64,000 bases of DNA from Rhodospirillaceae bacterium (lineage in GTDB: Bacteria > Pseudomonadota > Alphaproteobacteria > Rhodospirillales > Rhodospirillaceae). The notes under the pieces were generated by a model, which worked only from the letters and a program-made list of their open reading frames with translations, searched no databases and was not told where the DNA came from. Position numbers and translations under genes: made by a program. Below are positions 11,304 through 19,004 of the stretch, piece by piece (the stretch's first letter is position 1; each line of letters begins with the position of its first letter). The stretch spans positions 144,564 to 208,563 of the forward strand of contig JAQWRV010000029.1 in assembly GCA_029243545.1 (NCBI GenBank). Reading direction: 5' to 3'.

Positions 11304-12494
11304 ATGCTTGATCGTCGCACGTTGTTTGGTGCCACTGCCGCCACAACCGCTTTTGTTTCATCGCTGATTGGCGGCCGTAAGGCTAAAGCGGCCAAATCCG
11401 CCGCTGTCACATTTAACGATGTTGAAGAACGCGGAACTAAAGGCAGGTTAGAACGTCTTCCCGCGCTTGACCTGGAAAGTACCCAGGACTTCCTTACCGG
11501 CTTTAGGAATCTTGTAAACGGGGACATGCGTCGGTTGGCGGCAAAACGTTTTTCTGAGATTCTTGAAGAAAACGGCTACGAGAAAGATGCCGACATCCCG
11601 CTTGAAAAGATTTTCGAGCTGGTGAAAGACGACCACCGGGTGATGATGTCGGTGCGCGGTTGGGTCTCTAATCAGCAGCTGACTTGGAAGCAAGTTCAAG
11701 ACTACTTCCATGCCAATGCTGACAAGTATTTCGCTGAAATGGAATCTGCGGACAATTCCGGACCTGGGTCTCTAGAACTAAATCCTGGTATTGAGCCGGA
11801 ATACACCAAGCACGAAATTCATATCCAGCCAGGCGGTTATACGGGCGACCCGTTTGCGGGCTACATCAACTACTATGGCGTCAATAATTTCTATGGCGGC
11901 AGCAACTACGACGACGAAGTGCAAGCTGCCATTGCGGAGCGGGTGCAAACGCCTCCGGACGGGATGGTGGGGCGCATTCTTGATCTGGGCTGTGCTACTG
12001 GCCGCCTCACCATTGCCATGAAAGATCGTTTCCCAGACGCAGAAGTGTGGGGCATTGATGTGGGTGGCCCGATGGTGCGTTTTGCCCATACTCGCTGTGT
12101 TGATATGGGCAAGGATGTCCATTTTGCTCAACGTCTTGCTGAAGAGACCAAATTTCCTGATAACCATTTTGATATGGTGGTTTCGTACATCATGTTCCAC
12201 GAGGTAACGGCGGACGCGCAAGATAAAATTATCGCCGAAGCCATGCGCGTCTTGCGTCCAGGCGGCGTATTTTTCCCCATGGATTTCCGCACCGGCAAGC
12301 AAGCGGCTACGAATACCGCCTATCGTAAGTTTTCAACTTGGTGGGATCACCGTTGGAACGGAGAGCCGTGGCGTTTTGAGTATGCCTCGCGCGATTTTGG
12401 CGACCTGGTTGCCAGTTACGGCTTCGAAGTGGATGAAACAGTTCCAGCAGCACGCCGCGGTCATGGTGCCATCATGGCGGTCAAGCCAGCGTAA
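11304..12494 (+). CDS. Tat-signal-like class I SAM methyltransferase, paralogue 5 of 5
   Basis: This 396-residue protein begins MLDRRTLFGATAATTAF and IGGRKAKAAKSA, the array's common signal layout. It has VEERGTKGRLERLPALDLES, then KHEIHIQPGGYTGDPFAGY and YGVNNFYGGSN in the N-terminal domain. Motif I is ILDLGCATGRLT, with Arg where the other copies have Gln. EVWGIDVGGPMVRFAHTRC and VLRPGGVFFPMD follow. The start follows CAAGGAGGC. The 110-base gap before it shows no palindrome like that before copy 4. The gene ends 26 bases before a strong terminator, which closes the array. Confidence 0.86.
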   Translation: MLDRRTLFGATAATTAFVSSLIGGRKAKAAKSAAVTFNDVEERGTKGRLERLPALDLESTQDFLTGFRNLVNGDMRRLAAKRFSEILEENGYEKDADIPLEKIFELVKDDHRVMMSVRGWVSNQQLTWKQVQDYFHANADKYFAEMESADNSGPGSLELNPGIEPEYTKHEIHIQPGGYTGDPFAGYINYYGVNNFYGGSNYDDEVQAAIAERVQTPPDGMVGRILDLGCATGRLTIAMKDRFPDAEVWGIDVGGPMVRFAHTRCVDMGKDVHFAQRLAEETKFPDNHFDMVVSYIMFHEVTADAQDKIIAEAMRVLRPGGVFFPMDFRTGKQAATNTAYRKFSTWWDHRWNGEPWRFEYASRDFGDLVASYGFEVDETVPAARRGHGAIMAVKPA

Positions 12495-12520
12495 CCACAT
12501 CGTCTTATAATAGAGTTTGG

Positions 12521-12553
12521 AACAGCCCCGCCTAACCAGCGGGGCTGTTTGTA
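12521..12553. terminator. Strong intrinsic terminator closing the methyltransferase array
   Basis: AACAGCCCCGC, a 7-base loop, then GCGGGGCTGTT form a perfect 11-base-pair stem followed by TGTATT. It lies 26 bases after the last methyltransferase and 27 bases before the stop codon of the convergent secreted-protein gene. The A/T-rich flanks on both sides could let it serve both strands. Confidence 0.85.
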
Positions 12554-12579
12554 TTCCGGCTAAAACTAACTCTACCTTT

Positions 12580-13329
12580 TTAGTTGCGCACCCTAATCAT
12601 CGCCATCGGGGCAGGGACATGAGCTTCGCCGAGAATAAGTGCCTTGGCATATTCTGGAGCAATAAGATGGCAATACAATGCGCCGCGAAAACGTTCCGGC
12701 ACTAACTTGAATATTAGACTTGTCCAATCAACCCGCAGTCCTTTGGACTGGATGTGCAGGTGCCCGTCTTCTCCGCGATATGCCATATCAAATGGTTTTA
12801 GCCAGTTAACGCCCATGAATTCCGTTAGATCATCATCAAACACGATTTGCTCGTCTGCTATTACGCGTTGTTCTGATTCCGTATCTGAGAGGCTGGCGAT
12901 AACGGCGGCCATGTTTTCCCTGTTGATCGCTTCACAAGAACGAGGTTCTTCGCTGGTGGCCGTTTCACCGTAAAACTCACGAATGTGATCGGGCGTTTTC
13001 ATCTTGCAAGACACCATTCGCGGAAGGTTATCTTCTCCCAGTTCCGTGAATTGTTCATTGCGCAATGGATCGATTGAGGCTTTTGAGAGAACAAAGGTTT
13101 CTTTATCGGAATGCACGATATTCTGAGCAGGAATAGTATTTCCCATGATGGAGGTTTGAATTTCTGTACAGAAGGTATCTGTGATCGCTGATTGTCCAGC
13201 GGCAAATGACGCAATCGGCTGGAGCAATAAAGCGACAATCGAGACGACAGTAAGGAAGAGGCGGGGGGGCAGAATCAATCTCCTCTTAGTGGAGGCTGGA
13301 TTATGGCTGCCGAGCGGATAAGTAGCCAT
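12580..13329 (-). CDS. Secreted protein of unknown function
   Basis: I do not recognise this 249-residue protein. Its first 44 residues are a signal peptide: a basic n-region with TKRR, a hydrophobic stretch LFLTVVSIVALLLQPIASFA, and a likely cut after SFA. The mature part is about 205 residues, contains at least four cysteines (including one in TFCTEI, one in VSCKM and one in RSCEA), and ends PAPMAMIRVRN. It is convergent with the methyltransferase array across a shared terminator and starts ten bases after a decayed FGE-like gene on the same strand. Export to the periplasm or outer membrane is likely; no function can be stated. Confidence 0.75.
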   Translation of the reverse strand: MATYPLGSHNPASTKRRLILPPRLFLTVVSIVALLLQPIASFAAGQSAITDTFCTEIQTSIMGNTIPAQNIVHSDKETFVLSKASIDPLRNEQFTELGEDNLPRMVSCKMKTPDHIREFYGETATSEEPRSCEAINRENMAAVIASLSDTESEQRVIADEQIVFDDDLTEFMGVNWLKPFDMAYRGEDGHLHIQSKGLRVDWTSLIFKLVPERFRGALYCHLIAPEYAKALILGEAHVPAPMAMIRVRN

Positions 13330-13338
13330 TAGAACTAT

Positions 13339-13603
13339 CTAGTCATCCAATTCGCGGACAACACGAAAACCCAGATCGCTAACACGGTTTTGAGGATTCC
13401 CACGCGTGACTATACTTACGTTCGTCTTTACATTCCTAATGTACAGGCGGTGGCGCGAGATCGCCCATGGTGAAGGGCTCCTCCGGCAGATGCGCCATGA
13501 TTGGGCAGGTGTTACAATCTTGAAAAGGTATACCTGCCTCACCCGGCGCAAGTGCGGAATGTGCCATGAAGATCAATGCAACTGATAAGGCAGAGAAACG
13601 CAT
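13339..13603 (-). pseudogene. Remnant of a secreted FGE/SUMF1-like protein, with large internal deletion
   Basis: On the minus strand an ATG at 13603 begins a 55-residue frame. It has a signal peptide (MRFSALSVALIFMAHSALA), then FQDCNTCPIMAHLPEEPFTM and a stop at 13436. FQDCxxCPxMxxxPxxxFxMG is the standard opening of formylglycine-generating-enzyme-like (sulfatase-modifying factor) domains. About 50 bases further on, another frame holds NPQNRVSDLGFRVVRELDD, the standard ending of the same domain (RxxxLGFRVxR). The family is normally about 250 residues, so roughly 170 central residues are missing. The two ends are in different frames, so this is a deletion derivative, not a functional gene. 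Confidence 0.75.
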
Positions 13604-13651
13604 TGGCGCAGACTAAGTCGTGCCGCGGCGATTAACGCTCAAAGTCTCAAA

Positions 13652-14890
13652 CTAGCCACTTACTTCATCGGCTGTTGGCATAGGAAGCGTGTTTGCCATG
13701 ATAATTGTAACGAAGAGCAGACTTGCACACATGATGAAAGGGTATGAGCCGTCTACCTGATAGGCGAGGGTGCCAATAATCGGCCCGATCATAAAACCGG
13801 CTGCCTGAAAGGCCGACGTCAGACCCGCCATGCCCCCTTGATTATGGATTCCAGCCGCAAGCGATGAAGCGGTCATATATGCTGGCCAGCCAGCGCCGCC
13901 GCCGAGGCCAAACAGCATCATTCCGCCAACGGCCACCGTAAAGCTGGGGGCGGACATAACAACGAGAGCACCAATCATAGCCACCGGCATGCCGGTATTA
14001 ATCATGCGGCGCGGTGACCATTTCAGGCGGGGAATGATGCCCACTTGGATGATGATTTGCATAAAGGCAGACGCCATGAGGGCAATACCCACATTGCGCG
14101 CGGTTTGGGCCGTATCAAAGCCAAAGGTGTCTTGAAAATGAAAGCCGAGACACACCATCATGGAGACATTGCCGAGGATTAGCAGCGCAAAGCCGCTCAC
14201 CACACTCAGTACCTTCGGTGTAATAATATGACGAAAACCGGTTTTTTCCGGTTCACGGTGCCGAACCGGTTCTTGCAGGTAAAAGAAATAGAAACCGACC
14301 ATGGCCACACCCATAACGGTGACTACGTAAAAAGGTGCTGTTGGGCTGAGTGATGAGAACATCGCAGCTATAGCTGGGCCGATGACGGAACCAAATCCCC
14401 AGGCGGCACTTATCATGGCGACACCACCAGCCCTTTTTTCCCGGCTGGTCATATCGCCGACCATGGCCATGGTGGCAGGGTAAATGGCGCCTGATGTAAG
14501 AGAATACAGGCCACGGATAGCGATCAGAGCAATGAAGCCGACGGATGCCGACAGGGCGCCTGCGAGGCGAAGATCGATGGTGAAAGCGAAGATTGCTGTC
14601 GTTAGCACGTAGCCCACAGAACCCAGCATAATTACTTTTTTGCGGCCTATGTTTTCACTCATCCGGCCCCAAAAGGGCCCGGTAATGAGCATGAAGGCGC
14701 CACCCACGGCTAAAATGACGCCGACTTGAAATTCTCCCAAGTCCATTTCACGGCCAAGCGGCGGCAGGATGGTAATGAGAAAGTTGTTACCGATGGCGCT
14801 GATCAGCATGCCGTAGGCGAGAACCAGTGCCGTGACTTTAGGAAGAGAGCCGTCTCCGGCTGCGGCTGGTGTATCTCCGGTATCGGTCAT
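13652..14890 (-). CDS. Major facilitator superfamily transporter
   Basis: This 412-residue protein has about twelve hydrophobic helices and the MFS loop 2-3 motif GRMSENIGRKKVIML (GxxxDxxGRKx form), so it is a secondary active transporter of the inner membrane. The fifth-helix region AWGFGSVIGPAIAAMF matches the motif C pattern GxxxGPxxG seen in drug-proton antiporters, which hints at efflux. The substrate is unknown. It lies in the island between the FGE remnant and the divergent Rieske oxygenase gene, and could export or import that enzyme's substrate or product. This is inference from position only. Confidence 0.88.
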   Translation of the reverse strand: MTDTGDTPAAAGDGSLPKVTALVLAYGMLISAIGNNFLITILPPLGREMDLGEFQVGVILAVGGAFMLITGPFWGRMSENIGRKKVIMLGSVGYVLTTAIFAFTIDLRLAGALSASVGFIALIAIRGLYSLTSGAIYPATMAMVGDMTSREKRAGGVAMISAAWGFGSVIGPAIAAMFSSLSPTAPFYVVTVMGVAMVGFYFFYLQEPVRHREPEKTGFRHIITPKVLSVVSGFALLILGNVSMMVCLGFHFQDTFGFDTAQTARNVGIALMASAFMQIIIQVGIIPRLKWSPRRMINTGMPVAMIGALVVMSAPSFTVAVGGMMLFGLGGGAGWPAYMTASSLAAGIHNQGGMAGLTSAFQAAGFMIGPIIGTLAYQVDGSYPFIMCASLLFVTIIMANTLPMPTADEVSG

Positions 14891-15315
14891 AAAGAACAGT
14901 CTCTTATAAAATTAATTATTATAGGTAGTCTGGACATGTGGCAGATCACTCCGTGGAGCTTCTTATCGGGTGCCACACCCTAAGATGCAAAGAAAAATAG
15001 CGAGCGCCGTGGCTTGGTGTATGGCTTAAGCCATGCGGTGGTCGGGCGCGCGAGTTCGTGAGCAGAGCGATCCGTAGCGAAAGGACGCTGTTGTCGTCGC
15101 AATAAGCATTCTGAATGATTAATACAATACCTTAGATATTATTTTCCTATATGCTATAATTATAATTTATCTGTCGACTCTTTACAGAGATTCCAAAAAG
15201 AGAAAAAATTTTGAGCTGGGTCAAACGTAAGGCAATCCAATAGCTCCATAGATAGCGTATATTTTACTTAATGGGCATTTGGCCCAATTAAGTCTTCAAT
15301 GAAGAGGCGCCTGAC
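14891..15315. other. Gene-free divergent region with AT-rich core and palindromes
   Basis: This 425-base spacer lies between the MFS transporter (minus) and the Rieske oxygenase (plus). It contains a perfect 14-base palindrome ATGGCTTAAGCCAT at 15021-15034, a very AT-rich tract around 15115-15170, and the inverted repeat described separately at 15266-15293. I find no coding frame of convincing character. It most likely holds the two promoters. Confidence 0.5.
15266..15293. promoter_or_regulatory. Inverted repeat just upstream of Rieske oxygenase gene
   Basis: ACTTAATGGGC and GCCCAATTAAGT are near-perfect inverted arms (one unpaired T) around a 5-base centre, ending 22 bases before the start codon at 15316. 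It could be an operator for a dimeric regulator or an RNA hairpin covering the leader. No T tract follows, so it is not a terminator. Confidence 0.45.
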
Positions 15316-16488
15316 ATGTACATGAATTTTTGGTACCCGGTTTGTGAAACGGCCGAACTCACGGATAAGCCCATCCGAGTGCGTATTCTGAAGCACGATT
15401 TTGTGGCCTTCCGCGATAGTGAGGGCAAACCGGCTCTCTTGGCTGACACATGCGTGCACCGTGGTGGTGCTCTGTCTGGCGGGAAGTGCATGGACGACGG
15501 AACCGTGCAATGTCCCTACCACGGCTGGCGTTTCACAACGGACGGCGTGTGTACGCGCATTCCGTCACTCGGCATTAGCGCAAAAATTCCAGCCCGCGCC
15601 CGTGTCGATGCTTATCCAACTTTGGATAAATACGGCCTTGTCTTTGCTTTCCTCGGCGACCTTCCAGAAGAAGAACGCCCACCGATCATGCCGATTGAAG
15701 AGTATGAAACAGACGGCTGGCGCGCGACGGTTCAGACCTTCAACGTGAACTACAATTATGAGCGGTCCATCGAGAATGGTCTCGATCCAGCCCACAACGA
15801 GTATGTTCACTCCACACACGGTTACAACGGCGAGAAGGAAGAAGAGTATCAGGTCAATGAACTGGAACCTTATAAGAACAATGATTGGGGTTTTGGCTTC
15901 ATGCACACTTTTGATGCTCCGCCACTTAAGAATTGGTTGATGAAACGCTTCCGTAAAGAGGGCGGCAAGATGCAAGCGGGTTCGGGCACCTATGGTCCGA
16001 ACCATATGTGGACCTATATTCACCTGTCGGAAACCATGCATATGCATCAGTACATGTTCGAAGCACCGATTGACGAAGCAACAACCAAAGTGTTTTTGGT
16101 TAACTTGCGCAATATGGCCATTACCAAGCGGGAATGGCTAAACAAATTCCTTGATAAGAAGATCAAGGAGCGGAACATGTTCGTTGCCTCGGAGGACATC
16201 AAGGTTGTCGAAAAACTCGAACCTAAATTGACTCCACCTTCTACCACCAAAGAAATGCTAATGCCCCATGACCGGGTGGTTATTCAGTATCGTGGCAAGC
16301 TCAAAGAATGGGAGCAGAAGGGGTGGCGGCTCGATTACCAGCAACTCAATGAGATCAAAGCCCAGGCCGATGTGATTACAGCGATTCCATGCCCCGCGAG
16401 ACGTGAAGCGAAAGCGTGGGTATTGGACCCTGCGCCGGTTTATGGCGCCCTGCCGGAAGCAGAGCCCATCCGCGAGGCCGCTGAATAA
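15316..16488 (+). CDS. Rieske non-heme iron oxygenase, alpha subunit
   Basis: This 390-residue enzyme uses O2 and electrons from a reductase to hydroxylate or demethylate an aromatic or cyclic substrate. The Rieske [2Fe-2S] ligands are Cys46, His48, Cys66 and His69, in CVHRGG and CPYHGW. The mononuclear iron site appears as NGLDPAHNEYVHSTHG, giving Asp157, His160 and His165. Size and layout resemble single-component oxygenases such as vanillate demethylase, chlorophyllide oxygenase or KshA-type enzymes. No ferredoxin or reductase gene is adjacent, so electrons must come from elsewhere. It precedes an NADPH oxidoreductase gene and a terminator lies between them. The substrate is not predictable. 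Confidence 0.92.
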   Translation: MYMNFWYPVCETAELTDKPIRVRILKHDFVAFRDSEGKPALLADTCVHRGGALSGGKCMDDGTVQCPYHGWRFTTDGVCTRIPSLGISAKIPARARVDAYPTLDKYGLVFAFLGDLPEEERPPIMPIEEYETDGWRATVQTFNVNYNYERSIENGLDPAHNEYVHSTHGYNGEKEEEYQVNELEPYKNNDWGFGFMHTFDAPPLKNWLMKRFRKEGGKMQAGSGTYGPNHMWTYIHLSETMHMHQYMFEAPIDEATTKVFLVNLRNMAITKREWLNKFLDKKIKERNMFVASEDIKVVEKLEPKLTPPSTTKEMLMPHDRVVIQYRGKLKEWEQKGWRLDYQQLNEIKAQADVITAIPCPARREAKAWVLDPAPVYGALPEAEPIREAAE

Positions 16489-16512
16489 TACGTTAAGTAC
16501 ACATTCATTGTT

Positions 16513-16548
16513 AAAACGCCGGTCTCCTTGAAGGTGGCGTTTTTCTTT
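16513..16548 (+). terminator. Intrinsic terminator after Rieske oxygenase
   Basis: AAAACGCC and GGCGTTTT form an 8-base-pair stem around a 15-base loop, followed by TCTTT. It ends about 70 bases before the next gene, so the oxidoreductase downstream may have its own promoter or rely on read-through. Confidence 0.7.
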
Positions 16549-16615
16549 GGGCATGAGCGTTTATTTCCTTGCCGCCGGGCCGAATAATCTAACCACTGTG
16601 GGCGAGGGCGTAGAC

Positions 16616-17701
16616 ATGAAAAAAGAAGTCTCGGAAGAACTCATCACAGGCTGGCAGCCGGAAACCATAGAAACCCATAAGCGCTGGCTGTTGGTCAATC
16701 ACCCTCTTGGTATGCCGGCACTGGATGATTTCATGATGGTGGAAGATGTCATTCCGGCGCCGCCCCCGAATAAAATTTTGGTGCGAGGGCTTTATCTTTC
16801 GGTCGATCCGTTTCAACGCCTAATCCTGAATTCGACATCCCGCAACGCAGAGATCGTGCCGCTCTACGGCGTAATGATGGGAGACGTGGTCGGCGAAGTT
16901 GTGAAATCCAATCACCCGGATTTTAAGGATGGCGATGTGGTCAACGGCATCCTCGGCTGGCAGAACTACGCCATCACAGACGGTGCCGGGCATTACATTC
17001 ATAACCGGGCCGGGTTGCGCGTGGTCGATGAATCTCTTGGTCCGCTCAACACAGCGGCCAGCGTGCTCGGCAGGCCTGGCATGACGGCCTACTTCTCCGT
17101 CATGCGCGAATGCCTACCAAAACCGAGCGATGTGATGGTGGTGTCGACGGCGGCCGGTGCGGTTGGGCATTTGGCTGGGCAGATCGGCAAGATTATGGGC
17201 GCAACGGTGATAGGCATTACGTCTACGGCAGATAAAATAAAATTTATCGAAGACCTCGGTTACGACGACGCCATCAATTACAAAGAAGTGAACGATCTCT
17301 CATCAGCGGTGCAGCGCGTTTGCCCCAAAGGCGTTGATATATTTTACGACAATGTTGGTGGTCCCATGGCCGAAGCAGTAATGATGAACATGAATGACGG
17401 CTGGCGCGCGACCTATGTGGGCGTCACCCAGAATTATAACGAGGTCGGCGAAAACGGCCAGCCGTGGAAATGGAAAATGGATAAGCCCATGTTCATCGTC
17501 CACGACTATGTTGCGGAATACGAAGATGGCCGACGCCAAATGAGTGAGTGGATCAAGGACGGCAAGCTCAAATACCAGGATGACATCGTTGATGGCATAG
17601 AGAATGCGCCGGAAGCCTTCATCGGCTTGTTCGCGGGCACTAACACGGGCAAGCGTCTGGTGCGGATGAATCAGAAACGCTTGAACGGCGAGGCGGCTTA
17701 G
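16616..17701 (+). CDS. NADP-dependent oxidoreductase, MDR family (CurA / leukotriene B4 dehydrogenase-like)
   Basis: This 361-residue protein is of the medium-chain dehydrogenase/reductase, zinc-free type that reduces alkenal and enone double bonds with NADPH. Its N-terminal domain has LYLSVDPFQRLIL (compare the family YxSVDPYMR). The Rossmann loop is VSTAAGAVGHLAGQ, and DIFYDNVGGPMAEAV is the usual second signature. The start at 16616 is preferred because the following residues align with the family; the frame is open 69 bases further upstream. It follows the Rieske oxygenase on the same strand and overlaps nothing. It might reduce an unsaturated ketone made in the same pathway, which is inference. 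Confidence 0.9.
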   Translation: MKKEVSEELITGWQPETIETHKRWLLVNHPLGMPALDDFMMVEDVIPAPPPNKILVRGLYLSVDPFQRLILNSTSRNAEIVPLYGVMMGDVVGEVVKSNHPDFKDGDVVNGILGWQNYAITDGAGHYIHNRAGLRVVDESLGPLNTAASVLGRPGMTAYFSVMRECLPKPSDVMVVSTAAGAVGHLAGQIGKIMGATVIGITSTADKIKFIEDLGYDDAINYKEVNDLSSAVQRVCPKGVDIFYDNVGGPMAEAVMMNMNDGWRATYVGVTQNYNEVGENGQPWKWKMDKPMFIVHDYVAEYEDGRRQMSEWIKDGKLKYQDDIVDGIENAPEAFIGLFAGTNTGKRLVRMNQKRLNGEAA

Positions 17702-18718
17702 TTACTCCGCCGCGCCACTTAACGCCGCCATATCCTCTGGCTTGACCCGCTGCGTTTGGCGTAGCTGATCGCCCCAATCGCCCGAGAGAAACTCACTGAT
17801 ATCGCCGGCGAGCAACTCGGGCTCTTCGATGTAGGGGTAGTGGCCAAGGCCTTCGTACTTTTTGACGATGCTTGGCGCACCGGTCAACCATAGCTGAATG
17901 ACGTTGGCCTCCAGGTGCATGACTGTTGGGTTGTTCATCCCCCAAAGGACAGCCGTTGGCGCCTTGATTTGATTGATAACGGCTTCTGGGTCGCCGGTGA
18001 TGTAATTGCGCCGGAACAGAAGGCCGGTTTCGTAACGGTCATCGCGGCGGTTCATGTCGTAATTCATTTCCACATGCCAATCGAAAGGCGGGCGCTTAGT
18101 TACGGTGCTAGCCAATGAAGAACGCCACCAATCCATGGACTGATGTTTGCTGGCCACCCAGCGGCCGAACGTTGAGCCGCGTTCCCGGTTAGGGTTGGTC
18201 ACAGCAGTGCGCGGCATGCCGGCGGAATTAATCAGCACTAAGCGATCAATTTTATCAGGATTTTTGGCGGCATAGCGGAACGCCACCGTGCCACCGGATG
18301 AGGTGCCGACAAGATGGAATGTTTCGATATCGAGCGCATCGGAGAGCCGAGTAATTATTTCTCCGTAAAGCTCAGGAGAGTATCGGTTCTGAGAATCTAA
18401 ACCACTCAAGCCGTTGCCCGGAAAATCAAACCGGATGACCCTGAACTTGTCTGTCATGTTTTCGACCATGCCGTCCCAGGAGCGAGTGGAGTGATAGGAG
18501 GCGTTGGACAGTAAGACCGCCGGGCCAGCGCCTTCATCGATGTAGTGCACGTCTATCCCGTCGAGTTCGATGTATTTGGACGCTGGCGTTTCGTATTTAG
18601 CGCGCAGGTCTTCCAGCGCAATATCGAATACACCCGTGGTAAGTAATAAGGCCCAAACGCCGAACCCGGCAGCTGTGGCAATAATCAGCCCAAATATGGC
18701 TTTAGTTACATTACTCAT
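17702..18718 (-). CDS. Membrane-anchored alpha/beta hydrolase with altered acid residue
   Basis: This 338-residue protein begins with an uncleaved hydrophobic segment (about residues 7-29), so the hydrolase domain is probably tethered at the inner membrane facing the periplasm. The nucleophile elbow is LVGTSSGG with Ser140 and the catalytic histidine is His293 in GLGHYPYIEEP. In the usual acid position (WGxxD) the sequence reads VLWGMNNPTV, putting Asn263 where Asp is normal, so the triad acid is missing or supplied from elsewhere. FDFPGNGLSG is the oxyanion-side motif. It is convergent with the NADPH oxidoreductase, with its stop directly adjacent. The substrate is unknown. Confidence 0.85.
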   Translation of the reverse strand: MSNVTKAIFGLIIATAAGFGVWALLLTTGVFDIALEDLRAKYETPASKYIELDGIDVHYIDEGAGPAVLLSNASYHSTRSWDGMVENMTDKFRVIRFDFPGNGLSGLDSQNRYSPELYGEIITRLSDALDIETFHLVGTSSGGTVAFRYAAKNPDKIDRLVLINSAGMPRTAVTNPNRERGSTFGRWVASKHQSMDWWRSSLASTVTKRPPFDWHVEMNYDMNRRDDRYETGLLFRRNYITGDPEAVINQIKAPTAVLWGMNNPTVMHLEANVIQLWLTGAPSIVKKYEGLGHYPYIEEPELLAGDISEFLSGDWGDQLRQTQRVKPEDMAALSGAAE

Positions 18719-18803
18719 AGCGCTCTCCTTGTTATGAGGATTCTAGCAAGGTGGCGAAGGTGCGCAAAGGACCTAGTTCAGATTTGTCATTCTGTGCAAA
18801 AAA

Positions 18804-18977
18804 AAACGCTGGGCGTTAAAGAAGTATGGGATTGTCGATATGGCCTAGGTCGACTATCTGGCTTCGTTCGGTATCCGTACTCTAATCTCGGCCTTTCAGG
18901 ACATACAGAAACAAGGCGGCAGAAAAGTTATCGTTAGTCCGCAGACCATGGTTGAGGATATTCTACAAAAAACGTGA
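18804..18977 (+). pseudogene. Relic of a STAS-domain protein (anti-sigma antagonist-like)
   Basis: A frame reading YGIVDMA, then an in-frame TAG (18846), then VDYLASFGIRTLISAFQDI and QKQGGRKVIVSPQTMVEDIL, ends at TGA 18975. This matches the second half of STAS domains: IVDLSxVxFIASxGIRxL, then KxxGGRxVLxxPQPMVxxVL. The beginning of the domain is not readable, an internal stop interrupts the strand before the helix, and the last strand (about 15 residues) is missing. No other frame on the strand has comparable character. It is the only recognisable content of the 493-base gap upstream of ftsB, apart from two small hairpins (18976-19004 and 19098-19115). Confidence 0.7.
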
Positions 18978-19004
18978 GATCTCGACACTGAGTGTGATGA
19001 TCTC
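18976..19004. repeat. Imperfect 29-base dyad in the ftsB upstream gap
   Basis: GAGATC and GATCTC flank ACACT-G-AGTGT, giving an imperfect dyad centred at about 18990. It starts at the stop codon of the STAS relic. There is no T tract, so a terminator role is doubtful. A second hairpin, TCGAAG-N6-CTTCGA, lies at 19098-19115. Function unknown. Confidence 0.35.

Noticed and set aside
12580..13329. Idea that the secreted 249-residue protein is an anti-terminator or toxin partner of the array
   Set aside because: There is no sequence support. It is only convergent with the array and has its own signal peptide and strand.
18734..18937. 67-codon frame starting MRILARW upstream of ftsB
   Set aside because: It overlaps the STAS relic in a different frame and has no protein-like character of its own.
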